A DNA stretch of 64,000 nt from Amycolatopsis sp. NBC_00345 (GCF_036116635.1 NZ_CP107995.1:7006001-7070000), one strand, 5' to 3'. Shown: positions 1-9,232, numbered from the stretch's first letter. Numbers and translations are program-made. The notes: generated by a model not told the origin, from the letters alone.

Positions 1-497
1 GCATCTCCCCGGCGTACGTGTTCCGGCTCTACGACGGCAAACTCGGCCTGTTCCTGGCCGCGCTGGAGCACTGCCAGGATCGGGTGCTCGCCGCGATGAG
101 CGAGGTCGCGGACCGGATGGCCGGCAAGGAGCCCGGCGTGGTGCTGTCGGCGATCGGCGACGCCTACGCCCAGCTGATCTCCGACCGCGACCTGCTGATG
201 CTGCAGGTCCACGCCCTCAGCTCGGTGGACGTCCCCGAGATCGCCGCGGCCACCCGCCGGGGGATCGAGCGGACCGTCACCCTCCTCCAGGAGCGCACCG
301 GTGCCCCCGACGCCGCGATCCAGCAGTTCCTCGCGTACGGCCAGCTCTGCCACCTCATCGTCGCCGCCGGCCTCACCGACCTCACCGACGACGGCGGCAA
401 GGAACCGCGGTGGGCGAAGGTCCTGACCGAGGGGATGGCCCACCCCGACGCCGCCACCACCGACGCCGCTGAGCCCAGCGCCGCTTCCGGACACTGA
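1..497 (+). CDS. TetR-family regulator, 3' part only
   Basis: The reading frame is open from base 3 (ISPAYVFRLYDGKLGLF) to the stop at 497. The first residues match the recognition helix end of a TetR HTH (a Y-x-F-R-L-x-x-x-K-x-x-LF pattern), and the rest is an all-helical ligand-binding domain of about 150 residues ending in an Ala/Asp-rich tail. The start codon and most of the DNA-binding domain lie outside the window. The GTG at base 18 falls inside the HTH and is not the true start. The gene is followed 31 bp later by the convergent dehydrogenase gene. Target and ligand cannot be told. Confidence 0.8.
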   Translation, partial: ISPAYVFRLYDGKLGLFLAALEHCQDRVLAAMSEVADRMAGKEPGVVLSAIGDAYAQLISDRDLLMLQVHALSSVDVPEIAAATRRGIERTVTLLQERTGAPDAAIQQFLAYGQLCHLIVAAGLTDLTDDGGKEPRWAKVLTEGMAHPDAATTDAAEPSAASGH

Positions 498-527
498 CCG
501 ACCCAGAAGCCTCCCGGGCTGTTGCTC

Positions 528-1895
528 TCACCCGCGTTCATCAAGCACCTCCCGCAGCACGGCCCGCGGGTCCGCCGCGGTCAGGCGGGTGTGGGCGGCC
601 ATCACCTGATCGCGGAACGCCGCGTCGTCGGGGAAGATCCGCCGCACGTCCAGCGGTGACGCGGCGGCGCGCAGTTCGGCGGCGAGCGGATCCCGCAGCG
701 CGTCGGTGGCCACGTGCCGCAGCCACGCGGCGATCACGAACGGGATCCAGCGCGGACTCCGCCCGGCCGCGCGCAGATCGGCCACGGTGCCGAGCAGGCG
801 GGGCCCGAGCTTCTGCGAGCCGTCGCTCGCGACCTGCGCGGTGGTGTGCCGCAACGCGGGGTTGGCGAAGCGTGCCAGCACCGTGTGGGCGTAGTCCTCA
901 ACGTCCACTTCGGATGGTGGACGCAGTACCGGCAGGACGTCCTCGGCGATCATGCCCAGACAGGCCTGCCGGAGCACCGGGTCACGCACCGCGTCGGCGA
1001 TCGACTCGTGGCCAAGGAGCAGTCCGAAGTAGGCGAGCATCGAATGGCTCGCGTTGAGCACCCGCAGCTTCAGCCGTTCCCACGGCTCGACGTCCTTGGC
1101 CAGCACCGCGCCTACCCGCTCCCAGGCGGGCCGGGGTGCCGCGAAGTCGTCCTCGATCACCCACTGGCTGAACGGCTCGGTGACGACCAGTGCCTCGTCG
1201 CGGTAACCGAGCCGGTCTTCCGCCTCACGGCGGTCCACCTCGGTGGTCGCGGGCGCGATGCGGTCGACCATGCTGGCCGGGAACCGGACGTTGTCCTCGA
1301 TCCAGGTCGTCAGCGAGTCGAGCCCAGCCGCCGCGCAGAAGGACAGCACGAGGCCACACAGGAACGCTCCGTTGCCCGCCAGGTTGTCGCAGCACAACAG
1401 CGTGATCGGCGGCCCGCCGGCTCGGCGCTGGAGGCCGTGAACCAGTTGTCCCACCACGGTTTTCGACTGCCGTCCGGTGAGGTCGGCCGCGATCCCGGGG
1501 TCGGTGAGGTCCAGTTCGCCGGTGGCGGGGTCGTGCCGGTAGCCCTTCTCGGTGACGGTCAGCGTGACCACCTGTATCGACGGCCGCGCGAGCAGCCCGG
1601 GCACGGCTTCGCCGTCGACCACACCCGAAAGCGCGCCGACGACGCGCGGGGCCGCCGCGCCCTCGCCGCGCTCCAGCACCGTGTAGAGGTTGTCCTGGGG
1701 CTCAAGCTGCCGCCGGACGCGATCGCTGCGCTGGGTCACGCCGATGATGCCCCAGCCGCGGTCCCCGGTCACGCGCATCGCGTCTTCGGTGTACACCGCC
1801 TGGTGCGCCCGGTGGAACGCGCCGAGTCCCAAGTGGACGATCCCGGCGGCGTCCGGCCGGGCCGGCGCGGCCACCCGCGTCGAGAGCCGTTTCAT
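528..1895 (-). CDS. Mannitol dehydrogenase-family oxidoreductase, likely fructuronate reductase
   Basis: This 455-residue protein belongs to the polyol-specific long-chain dehydrogenases. The N-terminal NAD-binding region starts with IVHLGLGAFHRAHQAVY and the family's catalytic K-x4-N-x2-H motif is visible in KLRVLNASHS. The family covers mannitol 2-dehydrogenase, UxuB (D-fructuronate to D-mannonate) and UxaB. The neighbour directly upstream is a D-mannonate dehydratase, so UxuB-type fructuronate reductase is the best guess, feeding hexuronates to 2-keto-3-deoxygluconate. An upstream in-frame ATG at 1910 overlaps the stop of the dehydratase gene and is an alternative start; either way the two genes are translationally coupled. 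Confidence 0.85.
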   Translation of the reverse strand: MKRLSTRVAAPARPDAAGIVHLGLGAFHRAHQAVYTEDAMRVTGDRGWGIIGVTQRSDRVRRQLEPQDNLYTVLERGEGAAAPRVVGALSGVVDGEAVPGLLARPSIQVVTLTVTEKGYRHDPATGELDLTDPGIAADLTGRQSKTVVGQLVHGLQRRAGGPPITLLCCDNLAGNGAFLCGLVLSFCAAAGLDSLTTWIEDNVRFPASMVDRIAPATTEVDRREAEDRLGYRDEALVVTEPFSQWVIEDDFAAPRPAWERVGAVLAKDVEPWERLKLRVLNASHSMLAYFGLLLGHESIADAVRDPVLRQACLGMIAEDVLPVLRPPSEVDVEDYAHTVLARFANPALRHTTAQVASDGSQKLGPRLLGTVADLRAAGRSPRWIPFVIAAWLRHVATDALRDPLAAELRAAASPLDVRRIFPDDAAFRDQVMAAHTRLTAADPRAVLREVLDERG

Positions 1896-1899
1896 GCGC

Positions 1900-3114
1900 T
1901 CACCAGTCATGTACCGACCCGTCACGACGGCGGTTGACGGGCAGGTACTTCGGGTCGTACGGGAACTTCGCCGCGGCCGCCTCGTCCACCTCGACGCCCA
2001 GCCCCGGCAACTCGCCGGGATGCAGGTAGCCCTCCGAGAACGTGTACGACGTCTGGAAGACCTCGTCCGCCGGGGCGGCGTGGCCCATGTACTCCTGGAT
2101 GCCGAAGTTCGGCACGGACAGGTCCACGTGCAACGCCGCCGCCAGCGAAACCGGCGACAGGTCACCCGCGCCGTGAGAGCCGGTGCGCACGCCGTAGAGG
2201 TCGGCGAGCGCGAAGATCCGGCGCAGGTGCGTGATCCCGCCCGAGTGCGAGACCGAGGTGCGGATGTAGTCGATCAGCCGCTCGGTGATCAGGTGCTGGC
2301 AGTCCCAGATCGAGTTGAACACCTCGCCGGCCGCCAGCGGCGTGGTGGTGTGCCCGCGCACCAGCCGGAACGCCTCCTGGTCCTCGGCCGGGGTGGGGTC
2401 CTCCAGCCAGAACATCCGGTGCGGCTCGAGGTCGCGGCCCAGCCGTCCCGCCTCGATCGGGCTGAGCCGGTGGTGCACGTCGTGCAGCAGGTGGAAGCCG
2501 AACCCGAACCGCTCGCGGACCGCGCCGAGCAGCTCCGGCGCGAACCGCAGATACGGTGCGGTGTCCCAGAAATCCTCCTGCGGACGCGCGCCCGAGGCCG
2601 GCTCGTACACGCGCTGGCCCGCCTTGGGGACGCCGTAGGTCTTGTCCAGGCCGGGAACCCCGGACTGCGCCCGCACGGCGAGGTAGCCGCTGTCGAGGTA
2701 GCGGGCGACGTCGTCGAGCAGCTCCGGGACGTCCGCGCCGCTGGCGTGCCCGTAGACCATCACGCCGTCACGGGCGGCGCCGCCGAGCAGCTGGTAGACC
2801 GGCAGCCCGGCGATCTTGCCCTTGATGTCCCACAGCGCGACGTCGACGGCGGCGATCGCGGTCATCGTGACCGGGCCGCGCCGCCAGTAGGCGCCTTTGT
2901 ACAGGTACTGCCAGGTGTCCTCGATGCGGTGCGCGTCGCGGCCGGCCAGCAGCGGGCAGACGTGGTCGCGCAGGTAGGACACCACGGCGAGCTCACGGCC
3001 GTTGAGGGTCGCGTCGCCCCAGCCGACGACGCCGTCTTCGGTGGTCACCTTGAGGGTCACGTAGTTCCGGCCCGGGGCGGTGACGAGCACGTCGGCGCGG
3101 GCGATCTTGGTCAT
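1900..3114 (-). CDS. manD: D-mannonate dehydratase (ManD/RspA type, enolase superfamily)
   Basis: The 404-residue product has the length and sequence of the ManD/RspA branch of the enolase superfamily: N-terminal capping domain to about residue 125, then a TIM barrel with RAQSGVPGLDKTYGV, LLHDVHHRLSPIEA, the acidic metal ligands in WLEDPTPAED and AGEVFNSIWD, and TGSHGAGDLSPVS. The reaction is dehydration of D-mannonate to 2-keto-3-deoxy-D-gluconate, needing Mg2+. Some family members are poor catalysts or act on gluconate, so activity is inferred. The gene leads a two-gene operon with the downstream dehydrogenase and is divergent from a GntR regulator. The ATG at 3114 sits about 50 bp downstream of a recognisable promoter. 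Confidence 0.9.
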   Translation of the reverse strand: MTKIARADVLVTAPGRNYVTLKVTTEDGVVGWGDATLNGRELAVVSYLRDHVCPLLAGRDAHRIEDTWQYLYKGAYWRRGPVTMTAIAAVDVALWDIKGKIAGLPVYQLLGGAARDGVMVYGHASGADVPELLDDVARYLDSGYLAVRAQSGVPGLDKTYGVPKAGQRVYEPASGARPQEDFWDTAPYLRFAPELLGAVRERFGFGFHLLHDVHHRLSPIEAGRLGRDLEPHRMFWLEDPTPAEDQEAFRLVRGHTTTPLAAGEVFNSIWDCQHLITERLIDYIRTSVSHSGGITHLRRIFALADLYGVRTGSHGAGDLSPVSLAAALHVDLSVPNFGIQEYMGHAAPADEVFQTSYTFSEGYLHPGELPGLGVEVDEAAAAKFPYDPKYLPVNRRRDGSVHDW

Positions 3115-3158
3115 GCGGGCTGCCCTTCGGTTTCGGTACGGGAATCGGCGGGGCGGAC

Positions 3159-3192
3159 TGCCATACAAGTTCTGCCATGCTTCCACTGTCAA
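3159..3192 (-). promoter_or_regulatory. Promoter of the hexuronate operon with candidate GntR operator
   Basis: On the minus strand a consensus -35 TTGACA (3187-3192) is followed after 18 bp by TTGTAT (3163-3168). A direct repeat CTGCCAT occurs at 3159-3165 and 3173-3179 on the plus strand, 14 bp apart, overlapping the -10 region. It is the only repeated motif in the 105-bp divergent gap and is the candidate operator for the adjacent GntR protein. Function is inferred. Confidence 0.5.
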
Positions 3193-3219
3193 GGGCGGCG
3201 AGACCGGTAAGGTGGCCAA

Positions 3220-3927
3220 ATGGCGAGAACAGCGAAACCGTCGGCGCGGGCGGTCGTGCACCGGGACCTGAGGAACCGGATCATCACGCTCCAGCTCTCG
3301 CCCGGCGCGCCGCTGTCGGAAAACGAGCTCGCCGCGGAGCTGTCGGTCAGCCGCACCCCGGTGCGCGAAGCGCTGCTGCTGCTCGCCGAAGAGGAACTGG
3401 TCCAGGTCTTCCCGCAGCTGGGCACGTTCGTGGCGCGGGTCGACCTGCAGCGGGTCGCCGACGCCCAGTTCGTCCGGGAGGCCGTTGAGGTCGCTTCGCT
3501 CGAGGACGCGGCCGGCCTGTCCCCCACCGCGCTGGCGGCCCTGCGGCAGGCGCTCGAACAGCAACGCGAGGCCGAAGACGACGCCGAGCGTTTCTTCCAG
3601 CTGGACGAGGAATTCCACCAGCTGCTGCTCGACGCCGGCGGCCACGCGAACGCCTGGCGCACGGTCGTTTCGGCGAAGGCGCACCTCGACCGCGCCCGCC
3701 GCCTCGGAATGCGGATGGTCAGCCCGGCCTCGGCCCTGATCGACCAGCACACCGCCATCGTCGACTCACTGGCCGCGGGCGACCTCGGCGCGAGCATCGA
3801 CGCCATGCGCGCGCACCTGCGCCTGGTCTTCTCCGACGTCGAGCGGATCCGCAGCCACTCACCCGAACTGTTCGTCACCGACAGCGATCAGCGGCCGGTC
3901 CGTAAGACGGTCACGGCTTGGGCTTGA
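3220..3927 (+). CDS. GntR-family regulator, FadR/FCD subfamily
   Basis: The 235-residue protein has an N-terminal winged helix (ENELAAELSVSRTPVREALLL at about 36-56 is the recognition region) and an all-helical FCD domain with the metal-binding pattern D-x3-H in FFQLDEEFHQLL and later His residues. FCD regulators usually repress sugar-acid or amino-acid catabolic genes and are released by the substrate. The gene is divergent from the mannonate dehydratase/fructuronate reductase operon, so hexuronate-responsive repression of that operon, like ExuR or UxuR, is the likely job. Confidence 0.9.
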   Translation: MARTAKPSARAVVHRDLRNRIITLQLSPGAPLSENELAAELSVSRTPVREALLLLAEEELVQVFPQLGTFVARVDLQRVADAQFVREAVEVASLEDAAGLSPTALAALRQALEQQREAEDDAERFFQLDEEFHQLLLDAGGHANAWRTVVSAKAHLDRARRLGMRMVSPASALIDQHTAIVDSLAAGDLGASIDAMRAHLRLVFSDVERIRSHSPELFVTDSDQRPVRKTVTAWA

Positions 3928-4018
3928 ACTCGTTGGGGCACAAGCATTGTGGACCCCGGACCGATTTGCCCCGGCTTACCAGATCGACCGCGGGGACCGG
4001 GTGCGGTATGCAGTGGGC

Positions 4019-6754
4019 ATGACCAGTGTCCGGTTCGGACTGCTCGGGACCGTCGAGGCGCACATCGGGGCCGAGGCCGTCGACCTGGGCCACGCGCGGC
4101 AACGCTGGGTGCTCGCGGCGCTGCTCGCCGACGCCAACCGGCCCGTGTCCACCGACCGGCTCACCGAGCGGGTGTGGGCGGACCAGCCGCCGTACCGCGC
4201 GCACCGGCTGCTGGCCAGCTACCTTTCGCGCCTGCGCCGCAGCCTCGCCGCGGCCCGCGACGTCGCGATCCGCCACGGGCCGGCCGGCTACCTGCTCAGC
4301 GTCCCGCCCGAGGCGGTGGACGTGCACCGGTTCCGCGCGCTCGTCGCCGAAGCCCAGGTACAGCGCAGCACCGCGCTGTACGACGAAGCTTTGACGTTGT
4401 GGCGCGGCGACCCGTTCGCCGGGCTCGACACGCCGTGGGCCGACACCGCCCGTCAGACGCTCGCCGCCGAGCTGCTGTCGGCGCAGCTCGACCGCACGGA
4501 CCTCGCGCTGGAAGGCGGCGGCCACAACGGCGTGCTGGCCGAGACGGCGGAGCGGGCCGCGGCGCACCCGCTCGACGAACGGGTGGCGGGCCAGCTGATG
4601 CTCGCGCGGTACCGCGCCGGGCGGCAGGCGGGCGCGCTCGAGGAGTTCGACCGGATCCGGCGGCGGCTGGCCGACGAGTTCGGCGCCGACCCCGGCCCCA
4701 CGCTGCGTCAGCTGCACCAGCGCATCCTCACTACGGACCCGACGCTGCTGCCGTACGCGGAGACGGCCGTGCCGCGGCAACTGCCCGCGCCGCCGCGCTG
4801 GTTCGTCGGCCGCGACCCCGAGCTGGCCGCGCTCGACGACGTGATGGAAAGCCGCGGCGGCACCCTCACGCTGTCCGCGATCGGCGGCCCCGGCGGCATC
4901 GGCAAGACCTCGCTCGCCCTTCGCTGGGCACACCAGAACCTCGCGCGTTTCCCGGACGGCCAGCTGTACGTGAACCTGCGCGGCTTCGACCCGTCCGACG
5001 GCCCGCTGCCGCCCGAGGCCGTGGTCCGGCAGTTCCTCGACGCGCTGGGGGTGGCGCCGGCGGCGGTCCCGGCGGACGCGGTGGGCCAGTTTTCGCTCTA
5101 CCGCAGCCTCGCCGCGGGACGGCGCCTGCTCGTCGTGCTGGACAACGCGCGGGACCTGGCGCAGATCGAGCCGCTGCTGCCGGGCAGCGAGACGTGCACG
5201 GTGATGGTCACCAGCCGGCACCGGCTCGGCGGCCTGGGCGTACGCGGCGCGCAGCTGCTCGACTTGGACGTGCTCGGGTCGCGGGAGGCGCGGGAGCTGC
5301 TGGTGCGCCACCTCGGCGCGGACCGCGTGGCGGACGAGCCGACGGCGGTGGACGACCTCGTCCACTGGTGCGGCGGGCTGCCGCTGGCCATCAGCATCGT
5401 CGCGAGCCGCGCGGGGGCGAACCCGCGGTTCCGGCTGGAGGTGCTGGCGAAGGAGCTGCGTCAGGAGTCCGCGCGGCTGGACGCGCTCGACGCGGGTGAC
5501 CTGAGCACGAACCTGCGGGCGGTGTTCTCGTGGTCGTACCAGGCACTCGACGCCGAGCCGGCCCGCGCGTTCCGGCTGCTCGGCGCGGCGCCGGGGCCGG
5601 ACATCGGCCTGGCCGCGGCGGCTTCCCTGCTCGGGCTGCGGATGCCGGAAGTACGCGCGCTGCTGCGCCGCCTCGGTGCCGCGCACCTGGTGCAGGAGCA
5701 CGTGCCCGGCCGGTATCGGATGCACGACCTGCTGAGGCTGTACGTCGACGAGCTGGTGGACGACGCGGAGCGGCCAGAACCGTTGCGCCGTCTCGTTGAT
5801 CATTACCTGCACACCGCCTGTGCCGCGACGCCGCTGCTGCGCCCGGAGCGCCAGCCGATCGAGCTGGGCCCGCCCGCGCCCGGCAGCGCGGCCCTGCCGC
5901 TGGCGGACCGGGCCGAGGCGGCGGCGTGGTTCGCGGACGAGCACGCGTGCCTGCTGGCGGTGCTGGACTCGGCCGGGCAACGCGGCTCGCACGAGGACGT
6001 GTGGCGGCTGGCCTGGAGCGTCAGCGGTTTCCACGTGATCCGCGGGCTGCTGGTCGCGGACCTGGCGGCCTGGCGCGCGGCGGTGGCGGCCGCGCGGGCG
6101 CTGGGACGGCCGGAGCCGCTGGCCATCACGCACATGTACCTGGGCACGGCGCACACGCGCGTCGGCTCGCACGACTCCGCGATCCGGCACGTGCGCGAGG
6201 CGCTTGACCTTGCTGTGGCAGCGAAATCCCCGGCTGTGGCGGCGGACGCGCAGCGGGCGCTGGGCTGGGCGCTGGGCCAGAGCGGCGATTTCGCCGGGGC
6301 TCTGCGGCACACCGCCGAAGCGCTGACGTACTACCGCGCCGCCGGCAACGGGCTGCGCCAGGCCGACGCGCTCAACACCCTCGGCTGGTACTCCGCCCGC
6401 CTCGGCCGGCTGCGCGAGGGCCGGGGCCACTGCACGCGGGCGTTGGAACTCTGCCGCCTTCACGACCACCGCCGCGCCGAAGCCGTGACGCTCGACAGTC
6501 TTGGCTACATCGCGCAGGAACTCGGCGAGTACGTCGTCGCGCTCGGCCACTACCGCTCGGCGCTGGCGCTCGCCCGCGAAACCGACGACGTCTACGACGA
6601 ACCCGGCATCCTCGCCAATCTCGGCGACACCCACGCGTCCCTCGGCCAGACCGCCGACGCCCGCGCCGCGTGGGAGCAGGCGCGGGACCTTTATCGGGAG
6701 CATCGGCGGAACCGGGCGGCTGAGCTGCTCGAGGTGAAGCTGGAGTCGTTGTAG
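4019..6754 (+). CDS. AfsR-type SARP transcriptional regulator
   Basis: The 911-residue protein has the full AfsR/DnrI layout: OmpR-like winged helix (about 1-90), bacterial transcriptional activator domain (about 95-245), an NB-ARC/STAND ATPase with P-loop GGPGGIGKTSLA near residue 290 and the Walker-B-like LLVVLDNARD, then a C-terminal TPR array (about 680-905) with alternating G/A-Y motifs. Such proteins activate secondary-metabolite or developmental genes and are gated by ATP binding and often by Ser/Thr kinases. No biosynthetic cluster lies next to it, so it is an orphan or global SARP here. I chose the ATG at 4019, where homology begins; the frame is open further upstream. Its 3' end overlaps the convergent gene by 64 bp. 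Confidence 0.9.
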   Translation: MTSVRFGLLGTVEAHIGAEAVDLGHARQRWVLAALLADANRPVSTDRLTERVWADQPPYRAHRLLASYLSRLRRSLAAARDVAIRHGPAGYLLSVPPEAVDVHRFRALVAEAQVQRSTALYDEALTLWRGDPFAGLDTPWADTARQTLAAELLSAQLDRTDLALEGGGHNGVLAETAERAAAHPLDERVAGQLMLARYRAGRQAGALEEFDRIRRRLADEFGADPGPTLRQLHQRILTTDPTLLPYAETAVPRQLPAPPRWFVGRDPELAALDDVMESRGGTLTLSAIGGPGGIGKTSLALRWAHQNLARFPDGQLYVNLRGFDPSDGPLPPEAVVRQFLDALGVAPAAVPADAVGQFSLYRSLAAGRRLLVVLDNARDLAQIEPLLPGSETCTVMVTSRHRLGGLGVRGAQLLDLDVLGSREARELLVRHLGADRVADEPTAVDDLVHWCGGLPLAISIVASRAGANPRFRLEVLAKELRQESARLDALDAGDLSTNLRAVFSWSYQALDAEPARAFRLLGAAPGPDIGLAAAASLLGLRMPEVRALLRRLGAAHLVQEHVPGRYRMHDLLRLYVDELVDDAERPEPLRRLVDHYLHTACAATPLLRPERQPIELGPPAPGSAALPLADRAEAAAWFADEHACLLAVLDSAGQRGSHEDVWRLAWSVSGFHVIRGLLVADLAAWRAAVAAARALGRPEPLAITHMYLGTAHTRVGSHDSAIRHVREALDLAVAAKSPAVAADAQRALGWALGQSGDFAGALRHTAEALTYYRAAGNGLRQADALNTLGWYSARLGRLREGRGHCTRALELCRLHDHRRAEAVTLDSLGYIAQELGEYVVALGHYRSALALARETDDVYDEPGILANLGDTHASLGQTADARAAWEQARDLYREHRRNRAAELLEVKLESL

Positions 6755-7380
6755 GTCCTCGGCGCGCCTGACATGTCGACCTTGAGATACGCCTTCGCCG
6801 CCAGGTAGATCACGGTCATCGAGCCGAACAGCAGCACCGGGGACAGGGCGACCATCTCGTCGATCGGCAGAGTGAAGCACAGCACGGTGCGGACGGCGGC
6901 CTCCAGCAGCAGCCCCAGTCCCCACGCGTAGCTGAGCACGGTGAAACGGCGGCGGGTCGGCGCGTCGGTCGCGTAGCGGTCCTCGAAGGCGGCCACCGCC
7001 GCGGGATCGCCCGCGGTCTCGAACCTGCGGCCGATCAGGAAGAGCAGCGGCCGGTCCGCGAGGGTCGTCCCGATGAAGGCGAACGCGACGGCGCCGGTGA
7101 CGACCGAGTCCTTCAGCACGAGGATCCGGGGGTCGCCGGTGAGGAAGGTGGCCGCCAGTCCGAACAGGAACAGGCCGAGCATCACCGCCGCGACGATCTC
7201 GACCCGCCGGTTGCGGACGGCTTCGACAATGGTGAGCACGGCGGCCACGGCGCCGCCGACGCTCAGCGCGACGCGGTCGTCCGCTCCGGCGAGGTGGCAG
7301 GCGTAGTAGCCGGCGCCCGGCAGGGCGATGTCCTTGAGGAGCACCGAAACGACGGCCTTGAGCTTGGTGGAACGGATCAT
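6691..7380 (-). CDS. VC0807-like integral membrane protein
   Basis: The product is about 229 residues with five to six hydrophobic helices and an N-terminal KAVVSVLLKDIALPGAGYYA region typical of the VC0807/intracellular-septation-like membrane family of unknown function. The C-terminal 35 residues are hydrophilic and Ser-rich and overlap the 3' end of the SARP gene. It is divergent from a DesK/DesR-like two-component pair across a gap with TGTCA/TGACA half-sites, so it is the likely target of that system. I chose the ATG at 7380; the frame is open to 7446, but that would cover the putative operator. Confidence 0.65.
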   Translation of the reverse strand: MIRSTKLKAVVSVLLKDIALPGAGYYACHLAGADDRVALSVGGAVAAVLTIVEAVRNRRVEIVAAVMLGLFLFGLAATFLTGDPRILVLKDSVVTGAVAFAFIGTTLADRPLLFLIGRRFETAGDPAAVAAFEDRYATDAPTRRRFTVLSYAWGLGLLLEAAVRTVLCFTLPIDEMVALSPVLLFGSMTVIYLAAKAYLKVDMSGAPRTYNDSSFTSSSSAARFRRCSR

Positions 7381-7423
7381 GGCTCGAACGCTAGGAACCC
7401 GGCCGACGCGCGCTTGGGCGTAA

Positions 7424-7453
7424 ATGTCATCGAACCCGTCTGACATCTGTCAG
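7424..7453. promoter_or_regulatory. Candidate response-regulator operator
   Basis: Three copies of a TGTCA/TGACA half-site lie in the divergent gap: TGTCA at 7425-7429, TGACA at 7441-7445 and TGTCA at 7448-7452. The last two form the perfect palindrome CTGACATCTGTCAG (7440-7453). DesR/LiaR-type regulators bind such short inverted half-sites, so this is the best candidate site for the neighbouring response regulator. Binding is inferred. Confidence 0.5.
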
Positions 7454-7488
7454 CCCGCCGCGCGCCGCCGACCGGCTACGTTGGCCCG

Positions 7489-8097
7489 GTGGAGATCAAG
7501 GTGCTCGTCGCGGACGACCAGGCGCTGGTCCGAGGCGCGCTGGCCACGCTGCTCGGGCTGGAGGACGACATCACCGTCGTCGCCAAGGTCGGGTCCGGCG
7601 CGGAGGTGCCGGCCGTGGCGCGCGCGACGCAGCCGGACGTCGCGCTGCTCGACGTGCAGATGCCCGGCAAGGACGGCATCGAGGTGGCGGCCGAGCTGCG
7701 CGCCGCCGTGCCCGGCTGCCGGGTGCTGATGTGCACCACGTTCGGCCGGCCCGGCTACCTCACCCGCGCGCTCGCCGCCGGGGCCGCCGGGTTCGTGGTC
7801 AAGGACTGCCCGCCGGAGCAGCTGATCGACGCCGTCCGCCGGGTCCACTCCGGACTGCGCGTGGTGGACCCGGCATTGGCGACGGAGTCGGTGACCATCG
7901 GCGTCAGCCCGCTGACCGACCGCGAGCGCGAGGTGCTGCAGGCCGCGCGGGACGGCAGCACCGTCAACGCCGTCGCCGCCCAGCTGCACCTGTCCGCGGG
8001 GACGGTGCGCAACTACCTGTCGTCCGCCATGGGCAAGCTGGAGGCAGCGACCCGCGCCGAGGCCGCCCGCCTCGCCGACGAACGCGGCTGGCTGTGA
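7489..8097 (+). CDS. NarL/DesR-type response regulator
   Basis: The 202-residue protein has a receiver domain with acidic pair DDQ at 9-11, the phospho-acceptor Asp near residue 55 (VALLDVQMPG), the conserved Thr in CTTF and Lys in VVKDCPPE, then a C-terminal LuxR-type HTH (LTDREREVLQAARDGSTV onwards). It forms a pair with the histidine kinase 19 bp downstream. Start is GTG at 7489. DesR homologues sense membrane state through DesK; the divergent membrane-protein gene is the likely target. Confidence 0.9.
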   Translation: MEIKVLVADDQALVRGALATLLGLEDDITVVAKVGSGAEVPAVARATQPDVALLDVQMPGKDGIEVAAELRAAVPGCRVLMCTTFGRPGYLTRALAAGAAGFVVKDCPPEQLIDAVRRVHSGLRVVDPALATESVTIGVSPLTDREREVLQAARDGSTVNAVAAQLHLSAGTVRNYLSSAMGKLEAATRAEAARLADERGWL

Positions 8098-8116
8098 AGT
8101 CCCGGGGAGCCGCCTG

Positions 8117-9232
8117 ATGGAGCCGGGAAGCACCGGGCAGCGATGGCCGGAACGCCACGACGGCGGCCTGCGCTCGCTGGTGCGGGAACTCGGCCCGTTC
8201 ACCGCGTTCCTGGCCTGGCTCTGGCTGGAGACCGTGAAGCAGGCGCACGACCGGCCTTCGTTCCAGGTGCCGGTCTTCACGCTCGCGGCCGTGTATTCGG
8301 TGGCGTTCCTGGCCGCCGCCGGCTGGGGACAGCTGTTACGGCCGCTCGGGCGGATAGCGGTGGTGGCCGGGCTTTTCGTGCTGGGCCTGACCTTTCCGGT
8401 GCTGTTCGGCCGGCCGGAGCTGTTGACACTGCTCGCCTACGGCATCACCGCGTCCGTCGTGCTGCTGCCGCTGCGGGCCGCCCAGTGGCTGGGCTTCACC
8501 GCGGCGCTCGCGCTGCTCGGGTCGACGGCCCTGGTCCGCGGGGCCCCCGACTGGAGCGACACGCTACTGGTCGGCCTGCTGACGATGGGCATCGTCTCGG
8601 CGACGCAGCTGACCCGCGCCAACGCGCAGCTGCGGGCGGCGCGCGAGCGGGTGCGGGAGCTCGCCGTCACCGAGGAGCGCGGCCGCGTGGCGCGGGACCT
8701 GCACGACCTGCTCGGCCACAGCCTCACCACGATCACGCTCAAGACCGGCCTCGCCCGCCGGATGCTGGAAGGCGGGAAGGACGGCGCGCTCGACGAGGTG
8801 CGTGAGGTCGAAGTCCTGTCCCGGCAGGCCCTCGCCGAGGTGCGCGCCACGGTCACGGACTTCCGGCGCACGTCACTGGCGGCGGAGCTGGCGGGCGTGC
8901 GCGCCGCGCTCGGCTCGGCGGGCATCAAGCTGGTCGCGCCGCACGCCGTCGACGACGTCGAGGTGCGGTTGCAGCAGCCGTTCGCCTTTGTGGTCCGGGA
9001 AGCGGTCACCAACGTCATCCGGCACAGCGGCGCCACGCGCTGCGAGATCCGGCTGGGGCCGAACTGGGTCGAGGTGACCGACGACGGCACCGCCGCCTCG
9101 GCACAGGCGACGGCAACGGTCCGGGGCAACGGCCTGTCCGGGCTGGCCGAGCGCCTCGCCGCCGTCGGCGGGCGGGTCGACGTGGGACCGGTGCCGGACG
9201 GCGGGTTCGTCGTCCGGGCGAGCGTGGACTAA
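8117..9232 (+). CDS. DesK-like sensor histidine kinase
   Basis: The 371-residue protein has about five or six membrane helices between residues 25 and 175, a short coiled coil, a HisKA_3 dimerisation helix with the phospho-accepting His near residue 196 in RDLHDLLGHSLT, and a compact HATPase_c domain (N-box REAVTNVIRHSGA, G-box GNGLSGLAERL). This is the NarL-partner class of kinases, and the membrane-embedded input domain with no extracellular loop suggests that it senses bilayer properties or a membrane-active compound. It is co-transcribed with the response regulator. Confidence 0.9.
   Translation: MEPGSTGQRWPERHDGGLRSLVRELGPFTAFLAWLWLETVKQAHDRPSFQVPVFTLAAVYSVAFLAAAGWGQLLRPLGRIAVVAGLFVLGLTFPVLFGRPELLTLLAYGITASVVLLPLRAAQWLGFTAALALLGSTALVRGAPDWSDTLLVGLLTMGIVSATQLTRANAQLRAARERVRELAVTEERGRVARDLHDLLGHSLTTITLKTGLARRMLEGGKDGALDEVREVEVLSRQALAEVRATVTDFRRTSLAAELAGVRAALGSAGIKLVAPHAVDDVEVRLQQPFAFVVREAVTNVIRHSGATRCEIRLGPNWVEVTDDGTAASAQATATVRGNGLSGLAERLAAVGGRVDVGPVPDGGFVVRASVD

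Noticed and set aside
4019..6754. The SARP gene as marker of a biosynthetic gene cluster in this window
   Set aside because: No PKS, NRPS, terpene synthase or RiPP genes are nearby. The isolated O-methyltransferase at 28.4 kb is not enough.
3911..6925. A 1004-residue open frame on the minus strand opposite the SARP gene
   Set aside because: It is a high-GC antisense shadow. It reads as Arg/Gly/Val-rich low-complexity sequence with no family features, while the opposite strand encodes a complete SARP protein.
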